From Nereocystis luetkeana (lineage: Eukaryota > Sar > Phaeophyceae > Laminariales > Laminariaceae), in contig JARUPZ010000010.1 in the NCBI GenBank assembly GCA_031213475.1, forward strand, positions 10,525,917 to 10,589,916: 64,000 nucleotides of DNA, given 5' to 3'. The stretch's first letter is position 1. Each line of letters begins with the position of its first letter. This document shows, one piece after another, positions 24,299-36,356 of the stretch. Made by a program: the position numbers and the translations under genes. A model generated the notes under the pieces. That model did no database searches, had not been told where the DNA came from, and was given only the letters and a program-made list of their open reading frames with translations.

Positions 24299-24409
24299 CT
24301 ATTACGGGGGACCATAGTTAATAGGACCAAATATTGTTGGTAGAAATTGTTAAATATATAGGTTTTTATGTATACCACAGGTCCTATTAACTATGGTCCC
24401 CCGTAATAC
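24299..24409 (-). mobile_element. MITE family M1, inverted copy in repeat R
   Basis: It has the same inverted ends and length as 7593-7703, with the core reversed. The empty site is seen in copy 1 of R near 3400 (GAGTACTACTCTTTCTGTGG), which lacks the insert. Confidence 0.9.
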
Positions 24410-24623
24410 TATTTCTGTGGTAATTGTTACATCTCATGCATTCGACACCTTGGGTTGCTACTATATGTAATGTTACTATACAGCACTACCACTACTGCGC
24501 AGATGTAATACAGGCAGAAGGAGCATGCACTCTACAAAATAATACCAGGTATTTGGTATTAAATACCTGGTACACTACTACTACTGATCGCTATCTATAC
24601 TACTATGTACTACCACTCTGAGC

Positions 24624-24680
24624 GTAAACATAAGGACTGTTTGCTCTTCATCTTAATGTATAAACGGTCCTTATATTTAC
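24624..24680. repeat. 57-bp inverted repeat, mini-MITE candidate
   Basis: The arms GTAAACATAAGGACTGTTT and, inverted, GTAAATATAAGGACCGTTT differ at two of 19 positions around a 19-bp loop. Copy 1 of R has no such hairpin at the matching place, which favours an insertion. Confidence 0.6.
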
Positions 24681-25156
24681 ACCTATAGTGGTACAGTTTA
24701 CTGCTAGAGAATGAACACGCGCTCATACAGTATAGACAACAAGTAACCACGTGGTACCGTGGGTGGGTTGGGGCATGACTACTCTACTTTGTTACACTAT
24801 ACACCACTGCCAGTAGTGCGTAGATGCAGTATACAGGTAGAAGCAGCATGAGTACATCTTTCACTACAGTAGTAGTACCTAGTACTATGACTATACTTTT
24901 AATATGTGTAAATGTACAGGCTACCTATTGAATACGGTTGAGGGCATCTACTGCTATTGGCCAGGTAGAAGAACAGCACGCAGACGACAACAATAGCAAT
25001 AGCGGACACCACAACAACTACGACTATTGCTACTACTTATAGCAGGGTGGTCCGATACTGCTATTGGACAGGCGGTAATAGAGAAGCAGCATGCGCTCGG
25101 TACCATGGGCTACTATTAATATGAGTATTCCAACTACAATTGTATATACTCTACTA

Positions 25157-25989
25157 AGACCTATGCCAATGGAAACGCGAAGTTGAAAAGTTTTTTTTCA
25201 AATATATGGCTTTAAAAAAACAGCCGGAAATTTTCTCGTACCGCCGCTGTGGGGAAAAAAGAGAAAAATGTTTGATTTTTTCTTTTTTTTTCCCCCAACG
25301 GCTGCAGGCGGCGCAATTTGTGTTTTTCTGGTCGCAAATTGTCAACACGGTGATCGAAACCAGCTCGTGCGACGATCGACCCTCGATCTCGACATAGACT
25401 CAGCCCACGGCCAACCCACTCGGTATCTGGCAAGCCCAACGAGTATAGACTACGGCCTCGAAGATATCAGGCGGATCCATGGTCTAGGGGGCGAGAGCTT
25501 GCCGGCGGCGTCGTACGGTATCCTCCCAAACCTGAAAAAAAGACTATTTTTTGCCATTCGAGACGGATGGAGAAGTTTTGTCTTCTGTTTTGTGCAAACC
25601 AGCGGCCAGATGTTTTTTTATCACACGCCTGGTCAGCTCCCACCACATGACACCGGCCATGGTGTGAAGACGATGACCCTAGGGTGGGTCGGAGCCCCTA
25701 ACGAGCGCACTCCGTTCAGAATTCGTGACGCAATCGTTGGTTTTGTTGATCGATGTCTGTCGAGGACTCGGAATCTCGCCGCTTCGAACCAAAGATCGGC
25801 CTGAGTTTTTCTCAAGCCGATGTTGGCCCAACATCGGCCCCAGATTTGCTTTTTTCGGGTTTTTCCAAAAGTTAGGAACTTTTTTTTTTTTTTAGGTGGC
25901 CCACAGGAAGCGTGTTCTGAAAAAATTGGCGGGTATCTTTGAAATTCAAACTTTTTATTGCAACTTCGCTGTACCATTGGCATAGGTCT
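25157..25989 (-). mobile_element. Element E, inverted copy nested in repeat R
   Basis: It is 833 bp, with ends AGACCTATGCCAATGGAAAC and inverted AGACCTATGCCAATGG(T)ACAG. The interior is the reverse complement of 1058-1893 with moderate divergence. A plus-strand frame of 178 codons (25268-25804) crosses most of it; its core RDGWRSFVFCFVQTSG is shared with the other copy. The frame matches no transposase I know. Confidence 0.8.
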
Positions 25990-26469
25990 CACTACTTCAG
26001 AATTATGTTCCTGCGTGTCGAAAACAGCGTCAGTAACACAGAAAGGCCAAATAACGAAAAGCATCACTATTATTAATACTAATCGTAGGAAGCCGCTTCT
26101 CTTTACCAGGGTATATATTTATTGATATGCAGGCATACGTACGGTTGGGGCACGATGAAAAAGCTATCTGCATTTATTTGTAATGAATAAAAAATAATGG
26201 TTGTCAAATAAGTACTCACGACAACAGCACAGCCAACTTGTGGCAAAAGCAGTAGAACTCTACAGCAGTAACATCACTATTAACAATAAAATAGGCAGCA
26301 ACAACAGGTCTACACACGATTGAGGGCACCATGAAAAACATATCTGCACTTGTCTTGAACTGTTTCTCTCTACGTTTAAGTGAATGGCTGCCAAAAGCGG
26401 TCTAATCTACTATTGGTTACAGCAGCAGACTCGTGGCAACGGCAGCACAGTGCTACCTACTACCGATGC

Positions 26470-26480
26470 TACTACTACTG

Positions 26481-26518
<38 letters not shown>
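26470..26518. repeat. (CTA)n microsatellite
   Basis: About 15 CTA units with one GCTA interruption lie inside copy 2 of R. Copy 1 has only four units at the matching place, so the array expanded in this copy. Confidence 0.85.
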
Positions 26519-26521
<3 letters not shown>

Positions 26522-26625
26522 GCTGCTACTATGAATACTGCAACAACTATATTAATACCACTCTCCTACCCCCCCTCCTCTTACCATTTCTACTACTGTA
26601 CTACTATCAATACCATCAAATACCA

Positions 26626-26736
26626 CTATTACGGGGGACAATAGTTAACAGGACCTATGGTACACATAAACACCTATATGTTTAACCATTTTTACTAACA
26701 ATATTTGGTCCTGTTAACTATGGCCCCCCGTGATAG
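26626..26736 (+). mobile_element. MITE family M1, third copy, in repeat R
   Basis: Same orientation as 7593-7703, with a few substitutions in the ends (GGACAATAGTTAACAGGACC) and one flanking TA changed to TG. Confidence 0.88.
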
Positions 26737-28186
26737 TTTACGACTGCAACTACTACTCGTACTACTATATCAGATGCACACCGAGACAGGGGGGGTACAC
26801 GGAGACGGGCGGCAGAATGAGCCTGGCTCTGTGGCTCTTGCCCGCTTCAATTACCTGCTGCTGAGAGCGTGCGACTGGGCAACTCATTCTCCATAAGTAT
26901 GATATCTTGCATACACATACAGAAGATACCTGATCCCAATTTCCTCCAGGTAGACGGACTGAGGGAGCAAGTTTTGTCCTCACGTACGTGCTCGGTGTGA
27001 GGTGTGTGGTGTACGCCAAAGGGCTAGGTGAAACATACATGACGCTCAACAGACGTTCATTGCTGCTGCTGTATCTACTGCTGCTGCTGCTGCTGCTGGT
27101 GCTGAATGTATTGATAAAAACCAAAACTGGACAAGCTGGCAATTCCAAGAATGTTGATATTTTCCACGCGAAGAAAAACCAGCGGATTTTTTTTTTTTGT
27201 TGAAAGTGCTCGTTGTATCATACGGGCATTTTTGTACAAGTACAATGTCCAGCCAGGCAGGGGCAGTGTTGGCCATGCCCGGTGCCGGCAGTACAACGAG
27301 ACGAGAGGCAGTATGGACCTGGCTCTGTGACTGTTGCCCGTTGCGATTCCCTGCTGCTGAGAGCGTGCGACTGGACAACCACAGTAGCTATTAATAGGTA
27401 TGACACCAATTCCTGCTGCCAAATATTCTTCCAGGTAGACGGACCCCGTTGTGGTCATGAGGGTGCTTGGTGTCGGATGTGCGCCACCCGTCAAAGGGCT
27501 TAATGCAACAAATACGACAGCCGATTGGTGTGTCTTGCTGTTGCTGCTGTATGTCTGCTGCTGCTCCTGCTACTTCTTCTGCTGAGGTTGAAAACCCATG
27601 TACTGCAAAGGGAGTGGTCGAGGGTGGCGGGCTATTTAGGATAAAAAAAATGCGGGGTTTTCCATGTCACCTACTCGGCTCGGCGAGGCGGAAAGCAATC
27701 CCTTGTTTTTAAGAGCCAACTCAGCGACGTTCAATTCACCGAGCACCGACACGGTGCTCGGTCGGGATCCAGGCATGCGTCGTAATGTACCCACTGCCCC
27801 CTTGCTTACCTCGCAGCCGAAAGCGCGAGGAAGAACCCTCTGCCGCCGGAGAGCAGCATGCCTAAAAAACAAAAATGCGTATTATATATCAATATCCAGG
27901 TTGGGTTGGCGTCGGTTGGCGAAGACGCTGTGAAGCACGCCTCTCACTGCGTGAGCTAGCCAGCCAGGGTACCGTTTGGTTTTGTTTTTGTTTTTGGAGG
28001 TTACCATGGCTGCCGGTCAAGTTAGATATTTTTTGTGCGGGTTGGAGAACCTTTACTCCGCACAAGGGTGATGATCGTATCACGTAGTGTGTATATAGCG
28101 AGGCACCCACGAGGCAGTTACATAGTAAACCCATTGCTGTCATGGAAATTGGCCACACCCGAAATTAAATCAATTAACTGATGCTG

Positions 28187-28390
28187 TCATCCATATGCAA
28201 GACAATCCGCATCTAAAGCGGTTCTTCGTAGGATGCAGCTCACCCTTCATGCGACTCGCCCAACGCCTCAAGGCGCTTCGCGCTTCGTGCAAGTAATGTC
28301 TGCCTGGTCGGTGAGAACCCGACGTGCTTCGTCCCGGCATTGTAGGACTGCGAAGGTCTATGGTCTATGGTCATACGACTACGGCCATGA
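28187..28390 (-). repeat. Dispersed repeat V, inverted arm 1 (last bases of the large USP intron)
   Basis: It is the reverse complement of 35669-35860. The shared core includes GGATGCAGCTCACCCTTCAT, GCGACTCGCC and TGTCTGCCTGGTCGGTGA. It ends about 45 bp before the exon at 28437. No coding capacity. Confidence 0.85.
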
Positions 28391-28436
28391 ATGATAATGA
28401 GTACACCCCCCTCCCCCGTCCCCTCCCCTCCCCCAG

Positions 28437-31400
28437 AGGGCGGAGGAGGCTCGCCTGACTGAGCACCATCGGGTTAAGGCGGAACTGTCTGCCGCGCGCC
28501 AGGACTGCAAGTTCGCGCGAGAAACCTCTGCAAAGGCCCGGGCGGCGGCGTGCCAAGCGGGAAACGACAGGGACGCGTTAAAAACGCGTAACGATAACCT
28601 CGAGGTGAGGCGATGTGATATTGTGGCTTCGCCTCGAAACCTATTGTAGGCTACCTCTACGCTACAGTGATGGCTGATATATATTTGTTTCTTACCGTGG
28701 TCGTTCGTGATAAGGCTTAAGAAAACGTCACGCTGACTCGTGTGCAGGTAATGCACCGTGACGGTTCAATATTAAATCGATAGGGTACCTTGCTGTGGGG
28801 CTCGGGCGCTAGAACTTCCAGTTGCTACCCAAGAAGATTGAACCGCCGGCCTGCTCGCTATCGAGCAAACAGTGGGAGTGAATCAGCCTTCAATGCCGGG
28901 AACATTACGAAACGGGCATCGTCCGGGTTGGTTTAGGCGAGCGCTCCAAGGCATTCTACCTTCTACCACATCACATTTGTAAAAGCTGTATTTTCTTTTT
29001 ACTACACTCCCTCCTCTCGCATTTGTCATCGGTCGACGGTTCGAGTCAACGTATGTACGAGGTACTTTTATATTATTTTATACCCCAGGTATGTGGTTAC
29101 GATAAAAGTATGGCCTCGCTCCGCAGAAGGAAGCGTGTCCTGCGAATGGGTAAAACGTCCACAGCAAGATCAGGTCAGACACTACGTGCAGGAAAGCAGA
29201 GCGCAGTGGTACCCCTCCGCGCCCCCCCCCCCCTCCTCGCTCGTGCTCACTACGTCAGGCCCGCGTGGTTGAGATGACCCGCGAGAATCAAGAGGCCAGC
29301 GCAGCGGCCGAGACCGCCGCGAAGGTGAGCGCCGACCTGAAACTGGAGTTGGTGCAGGTGCGATCCAACCTGGAGACGACGCGGCAGAGTCTGCAGGGGG
29401 AATCGCACAAGCTCACCGCGGAGCTTGCCGAGACGAGGAAGTCGCTGTCGGCCGCTACACGTGCTTCGGCGGACTTGCGTCAACAGTGCGACAAGGCGCA
29501 GACTCACTACAAGGCTCTTGATGCGGAGCTTTGCGAGACCAAGGGTGAGCTCAAAGAGGCACAGCAGAGATTGCAATCTTTGCAGGTGGAGCTGGCGGCG
29601 GCTAAGGAGAACGCTGCCAACATCCAGGTGAGGTGGTGTAGTACTTGTGCTTCCAAGTAGTGCGATAGCTCCGACCGAAGCAAAATTACCCCTGCGCGAT
29701 AGTACGAGCGACAGTTGCCCGTGTCTCCCTTGGTGCTATGGGCCGAGGAAGGAAGTTCAGGAGGGAGTTAGTCCTACAAAGACGCCCACCGTCAGAGCTG
29801 TTTCTGCAGGAAGCAGTGTATGAGCAGGGAGAGCATGACGCTATGTAGCGGCAGTTCGATCACGGCGCGGGGTACAGCAAGTCCCGTATGTTTTTCATAG
29901 ATCCAACTTCCACGCAGCTGCAGCAGCATCAGAGCAGCAATGCATGCTCCGGCACCAGCGGTACCAACCATAGCTTCGCATCGCCATGTTTCTGCCCTCT
30001 CTCTGCAGGGCGGCCTGATCGGGGAGGCATCCAAGGACGACATTTCCGCGCAGTGAGTGGCGGCCAAAATTCTCGTCTACGGTGCTCCCTCACTGTACAG
30101 CCGCGTAGCTGTACTGACGTGCAGAGAGGGGTTTATGAGCACCATACTCGGGGAGTGCTTAGGTCGAAAATTATGTTGTTGCCGGATGTCTTCGTGTGCG
30201 ACTAGCCTTAGGGCAAAACCGGGAGTACAACAACCTCCCGCGGTATATAATATGTGTAAATATAAAAATAAATATATCTCTCTGCGTGCGAATGCGTACA
30301 CGTCAGGGGCCTCTTGAACATCGGTAACATGTGCTCGCTCAACTCGAGCATCCAGTTCTTGAGGCACTGGGGACTCTTTCGGCAGCTCGTTTCCGAGTCG
30401 AAGATGCGACGGGACGAGGAAGTGGTGCAGCGCGATGCTGCACGATGGATGCTGCCCCGCAAAGGTGCTGATGGTCGTTGGCCCTGCGTTGTATTCTACT
30501 GATATCATGGTGCGAGTGGTTTCGAAGGAGGGGAATCAAGGGCCGCGCTGCCTGTTTGCATGTAGAGTCTTGGTCGATTGCGTCCTGCCCGTTTCGCTGG
30601 GGAGCATGGTGTGAGTTGGTTCAGAAAAAGCCAAGCGCAGATATCCTCTACTGGCAGCGATCCAGGCAATGCGGCAGAGGATGGCAGGAAATCCTTCGGT
30701 GTTGGGCAGTAGTGGGCACGAACGAAAAGGTTTGCACGTGCGCATGGGGTTCGCCGTGTTGGTCCATCTTCTCGTTATACAACCCCTACACAAATATGTC
30801 TGGCGTATTGGTATCGAGTAGCGTGTGGTAGTCATGTAGGCGTGGCGCTTCCGCGCATACTGTATGTGTTCCGACGCGTGAGGTATTGACCGCACCCCTT
30901 TCCCTGCCGTTTGTCTTGCCTTGCCTTGCCTCGGCATTGTATCTGTGGAATGGCTTCAGGGCACCCTACGGTTGGAAGGGAGGAGGTCCCGCACGACGTG
31001 GCCTCCTTTCTTGGCACCCTGATCCAGGTACAACTCATGCCTCTGCGCGTTTTGTCAGCTGCCCCATATCTTAAAACGAGTTTTCGCTGTTGTGTGTCAG
31101 CGGGTCTAGGTATCGTGGAGGGCGATTGCCAGCCGGTGCTCCCCTTGCGATGGTCTACAGTAGCCTTAACCCTTCCCTGCCGGGCACCCTATCGTGTGTC
31201 CCTTTTCTGTCACTGGGTGGACATTGGGGCGAAAGCGGGTGCTGTCGAAAGGCTCAGGCTACCTCGGTGCGTCGCACTTTCCCTTGTCAGGATCAACACG
31301 AGCGGGGGCACCGTATGTATGCCAGTGTGTCTGCCCTGCTGGCGTGATAGACATGTTTACATTACCTCAGCAACGTCCAACCCTCGAGCGTCGTGTGCTG

Positions 31401-34400
31401 TTTGTGGTGCTTGTCGACCGATCTACTGCGGTCAGACCTTGCAATTGCAATTACCCGGAGCAGGATTTACCTACGAGTTCGTGAAGATGTTCCTGACGAA
31501 CGTGCATGCGGTGAGACCGGACGTTTCCTGCGGTGCAGGGTGGTATGTTATCTTCGCGAGCTCGTTACTCCGCTTCTTTGACTGCTGTAACTGTACGATC
31601 AGGGTTTGTTTCACCTTGTCCGCAGCCTTGTCAGGAGCGCTGGACTGAACGTATCGTGTCTTGGAGTTGATTGCAGTATTTCCCTGGGGTATTCAGGCTC
31701 GCGCCCTTTTCTTTTACGTGAATGCATCGGATGAGGGGCGAGCAGGAAGACAGAGAGGGAGTTGCTCCAAACAGTCTCGTTTCGTGCCTTTTCGTAAGTT
31801 TCAATACCTGTCGCACCCACCGTGTGACTATCTCGTCGCCTCGCTTGCAAACGTGACGGGCAGGGAAATGCCTCGAACTAGCTGTAGCAGTGTAAGATCG
31901 ATGAGACCCACGGTACAGCCGGCCATGCCTGAACGTACCACATACCCCCGTCTTTGTCCCTCGCGCGAATACCCAACTACACAGCTTAAGAACGGCGGGC
32001 AAGCTGACGCCGCCGAGGTAATGGGTGCCCTCCTCAACGCCCTGTCTGAGGTGAGTGAACCGGACGGTGTCACTTGAGCTTGTTGAGCTTCAAGACCCTC
32101 TGAATTAAAACCTGGCGGATGTTTTTTCTGCCCCGTCTGTAGCACGAGCATAGCCTGAGAAGGCCCTACACCACGCGTAGACCAGACCGCCGTTCTGCTG
32201 CGCCCCGACTTTCACCCTTAGAGTATGTGTGTGAAGTCTTCTATGAAACTTTCCTCAGGGCGCGTGCAAGCGCCGTAGAAAGAACCGATCGGCTGCCCTC
32301 CTTCCTGGCACTAATTTCCGTGAGCCCTGCCCCTTTTTTTTATCAAGGTCGCCACTACGAAGCCTGCAGTAGAGGCAGCCACGGGCAAGACGAGGTCGCG
32401 TTACGAGTGTGCCCACGGCTGGGTGAGTGGGCAACACACCGTGTTTCTCACTGCGCTGCTTACCATGCGGGCGTGCAGTCAGTAGTGTTGATAGCTCACC
32501 ATTGCTTGCGTCATAGAGCAGTAAGGTATGTCATACTCGGACGCACCCTTTTAAGTATGATTCTTGGGCGTTTGACCCACGGCCTCGCGTACTGCTGCAA
32601 CGTATCATTGTGGACGTGTTCCACAGAAAGTAGGCAACAAAGTCGAAGAGGACATTCGCACCGTACATGTAGGTCGTTCGGGAAGGGATGTCACCATCCA
32701 CCCGGTACTATGTACGTGTAAGCCGACGTCGTGACAGAGCCCAACGATATAGCTTTTGTTATCCGTGCTTGCTTGAGCCGCCTATTTAACAACGTGGGCG
32801 GCCGATTCGAATGGTTGGGTGGGTATTGAATCGCAGCGGGATCCCGGCATCGGTTACACCCTCGATCAGACGTTGCTGGCAGTGCAGGCCTTATGAGCAT
32901 CCAACCCTAAGGCACACTGCCGCCTTTTCGCTGGCAAAGTCTAGTCGTATCGCATCCACCGACCTTGTCGATTGTTTTCGTGTGTGTCGAGACCAGGCGA
33001 AGCAAGACGATCCTGAATCCTTCAACATCCTCAACCTGCCCATGGAGCCGCTGAGCAAGGGAGGAGCAGGAGGAGGAGGAAAAGGAAGTGGAGGAGGTGG
33101 AGGAGGAGGAGGAGGAGGGAAAAAAGGTAGAAGAAGAAAAGGGAAAGGAGGGGGCGGAAGTGGTGCTGGGGCAGGGGCAGGAGGAAGAGGAGCAGGAGAA
33201 ACTTCGGCACCTAGTGTACCTGGCCTACTTCGAAAGGTGCGGTATGAGCAAGGACAGACCATACATCGAGAAGCAGAGATAAGATATATCTGGTAGTGTT
33301 TAGTTATGTGCAGCAGTGTCGGCCTCGCAGGACTATTTATTGGACTACGAACCGTGACCAAATTTCGAAGCTGTTGCAGCATCCCATGCTCTTGCCACAC
33401 TTTCCTTCACACTGGCGCAGACGGTCTTGGTTTCTGCAGCGGCGATGGGTCCTGGTTGCGCCGGTTTGTTCAGAGGTTTCTGCATCATAACGGTTTTCCT
33501 CGTGCATGATTGTTTAATGCTGTCCGTCTTCCCGCGCTGAACCCTCCATTTCAAGGTCTTTGAGTCCAAGGAGCAGTCCAGGTCATGCACGGGCTGCAAC
33601 GGGGACAAGGTATTTTTCAACAAGTTGGAGCTCCTTAGGCAAAATGTGATAGAATGTACTATACGACTATCCTCTATGCTGGCTTTCGGCCGATGGCTTC
33701 CGTGCAGAGACGTAGAAGAGAAAGCGAATGAGTCAGTACGATCCAGTAGCTCTCTTTTGCAAAGCGTTCTGTTCAAGAGGCTGGTCGGTCGTTGTCCGTC
33801 CCGCACGCCTGCATATGCGGTAGCCCACGGTGATTTTTTTTCGCGTGTAAGCAAAGGTGCGTTTGGGTGGCGCTGTTTTAAAGGCACATGGCGAGCGAAA
33901 ATACTGAGCAGCCGCCAAGGACCGTGGGTGCCTAATGCGCCCTAAGGGGCTGCGCTAGGCTTCCTCAGCAGTTATTCTCTGACGGAAGTACAGCCAATAT
34001 CGTGGGCTGGGGTCGGACCTCGATTTACCAGATCCCCAACCGGGATTATTTGCTATTTGTAAGATGCCGTACTCACCGAACCCACAATGAAACTAATGCT
34101 TCCGCACGTGGGACTTGCTTCGTTGGCGCTGACCCCAGGTGGCCCCCCACAAGTTGACTGGGAAAGACACAATCACCCAATTGCCCACCCAGCTGTTCCT
34201 GCAGCTTGGGCGGGCCTACTTCGACCAGTGAGTGAAGGGCAGTGCAAGAAATGCCATCGCGATGCTGCGAGGTCCAGACACAAATCCCGGTAGCGCAGGA
34301 AGTCGGTTACACGTGTGTTTACCGCACTTGTTGTGGTATACTTCCTGCCGTCAAGACCAAAGCAGGAGCTTGCAGGCGGGGCTCAAAGTCTGTTTTTCGT

Positions 34401-35417
34401 GTTACACGCTGCTAGTCGAACGGCGGCATGAGGAAATGTTAAAGCGACGCCACTCTTCGGGTACTGTAGTGCCATGAAAGAATAGTTTGATCGCTTGCGC
34501 GAAGTGGCGTACATGCCCTGTGTGCCGGGGGGAGGTGGAGAAGTGGAGAATGTTCGCCCTGCCCGTACACAGGGGCACGCCAACAGATGAGGTAGTCAGA
34601 CATAGCCGACAGCCCTTGGGGCTTTGGCGTCTGGGCTATAGCGCGGCTGGCACGGCACAAGGATAGGAATACGTGAGCGACGGAAAGTCAGTTTTCTTCG
34701 ATTTTCGCAGACATGCTATTAATAGTAGGCTCGATCACCTTGTTTCGTATGATGGGGTGCTAACATCGTGCTTGTACGCCAGGTAACCGTCTAGCCAGTA
34801 CCAGGAAATTCACACTCCGACGATCAGCCATGTCCTGTTGGTACCGTGTACTTGCCACCTGCCATTCTCCCTCTGGGACCTATCGACATCCTAACAGTAG
34901 AAGGTAATTCGTATGCTGGAGCCGCCTGCCGTCACAGCGACCAACCGCCCTCTTGTATGCACGCGTGTTTGTTCCTGCCGTTGCCGCCCACAGGGCTAAG
35001 GGTACATCCATCAAACTCACCCACAAGGTGGACATCCCCCTCGAACTCAACATGGGAGAGTTCACCGACGACAAAGGTCAGAGCACGATATTGTAGCCTT
35101 GTGTTTCGCATCCTATGGCCTCTCTGTTGACGCATGGTCGTTTTACGAGTGATGCTACATTCCCTTACCACCTACTACGCCCCGCGTCGCTCGTCGATCC
35201 ACCGTACTTTGCTCCAGTCGACGCCAAGTACGACCTGCAGGGGGTCATGCACCACACGAGTGGGAATGCGAGCGCGCAGAGCGGCCACTACTACGCGTGT
35301 ATGCGGATGGAAGGCGACACTTGGCGCATTTACAGTGACCTGCTGGTCAAGACCGTCGACTCCACCGCGGTGCTGACCAAAGACGCTGTGTTTCTCTCGT
35401 ACGCTCGCCGTGTCTAA
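28437..35417 (+). CDS. Ubiquitin-specific protease (USP, peptidase family C19), coiled-coil and catalytic exons
   Basis: USPs are thiol proteases that remove ubiquitin from proteins. Exons: 28437-28604 and 29259-29627 (Glu/Ala/Lys-rich coiled coil, about 180 residues); 30009-30052; 30307-30464, with the Cys box GLLNIGNMCSLNSSIQ; 30960-31027; 31436-31510 (or 31291-31312 plus 31464-31510); 31985-32050, with QADAAEVMGALLNALSE matching the QQDxxEF box; 32143-32226 (uncertain); 32348-32422; 32627-32668 (uncertain); 32997-33236; 33556-33609, with a zinc-type CTGC pair; 34139-34227 (LPTQLFLQLGR, the usual LPxxLxxxLKR); 34994-35076; 35218-35417, with the His box SGHYYACMRMEGDTW and YSD. Junction phases agree, and catalytic Cys, His and Asp are present, so activity is likely. 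The first finger CxxC seems degenerate. These exons give about 604 codons, ending at TAA 35415-35417. The subfamily is not assigned. Confidence 0.9.
33060..33215 (+). repeat. GGA/GAA-rich low-complexity insert within the USP coding sequence
   Basis: It lies in exon 32997-33236, between NILNLPM (usual USP LDLSLPL strand) and PGLLRK. In the gene frame it gives a Gly/Lys/Arg-rich linker. A second frame is also open and Glu-rich, but only the Gly frame joins the next exon in phase. It falls where USPs commonly tolerate insertions, next to the zinc finger. Confidence 0.8.
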
Positions 35418-35668
35418 AATTTATGTACTGGTCGTGAGGTGCTGGAGAGGGGGTTGTCGAGGTTGTACTACCACTTCTCTTGAGTAGATTTTTTCCAGGA
35501 AATACCACTTGGTTCTGTGTCAGGAGGTGGTCCGGGAGGGGAGGGGGAGGGGGGGAAGCGGGTGTACTTAAAGTATGTCATGTATGGCCGAAGTCAGACG
35601 ACCATGGACCGTCGCAAGTGGTCGGGGGGGGGGGGGGACTCGATAGGAGAGATGTACTCGATCTCACG

Positions 35669-35860
35669 CATGGCCGTATTCGTATGACCATGGACCCTCG
35701 CATCCCTACAATGCCGGGACGGAGCATGTCGGGTTTTCACCGACCAGGCAGACATTGGTTGCACCAAGCGCGAAGCGCCGTGAGGTGTTTGGCGAGTCGC
35801 ATGAAGGGTGAGCTGCATCCTACTAGGAACCGCTTGCGAGGCGGACTTGCATATGGATGA
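35669..35860 (+). repeat. Dispersed repeat V, arm 2 (about 250 bp past the USP stop codon)
   Basis: It pairs with 28187-28390 in inverted orientation, so the two arms enclose the USP catalytic exons. Its first ~40 bp (GTATGACCATGGACC) is partly duplicated just upstream at about 35580-35615. It may overlap the 3' untranslated region. Confidence 0.85.
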
Positions 35861-36356
35861 CCGCTTCAATGAAAGTGGTCGAGGGGGGGAGGTTTTTCGA
35901 AGTGTTGGGGTTTCGCCGATACCGTACGTATCGGACGAACCTTACCTTATCCCGACTCCAGCTATACATGCGAGTCCGTACTTTTTTTTTCCTCTCTTTC
36001 TCGTGTTTGTGGACGACCGCTGCCATCGCCAACAGAGCCATGTCAAAAAGGAGTACAGCTGCGATAGACGCAATTTCCTATTGATATGCTGTATCCTTGG
36101 GGAAAAGCAATTGGCACTCGTATGATATGAAATTTGTTTAGCTTTCTCCAGGAGGTACTGGATATAGATCGGTGCTCTCCCGACGGATGGCAACAAGACG
36201 TCCGTCATCCTTGAGGGTATGGCCCTGCTCTGCCTGCCCTGTGTTGCACGCCGTCTGTGCGCATACTGTAGTGCCGGAGCATAATGAAAGCGACAGGCCT
36301 GGTAGGCCTACTACTCTACATCATCACATGAGCCGCCTGTGAGCTTTGCTGTTTCT

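Larger units (their letters stand above)
24146..27870 (+). repeat. Compound dispersed repeat R, copy 2 (diverged, with nested insertions)
   Basis: It has the same block order and orientation as 3236-6580 but is clearly older in divergence. It is interrupted by M1 at 24299-24409, element E at 25157-25989 and M1 again at 26626-26736; copy 1 lacks all three, so R predates those insertions. The 3' block (27662-27865) keeps about 50 bp exactly (from CCTACTCGGCTCGGCGAGG) and the GAGCACCG/CGGTGCTC palindrome. The whole copy lies in the large intron 22085-28436. Confidence 0.7.

Noticed and set aside
26470-26518. CRISPR-like regular repeat
   Set aside because: It is a plain CTA microsatellite without spacers, in a eukaryotic context.
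33088-33282. Glu-rich open frame in the USP exon
   Set aside because: It is an out-of-frame reading of the GGA/GAA tract; only the Gly-rich frame joins neighbouring exons in phase and lines up with the USP fold.
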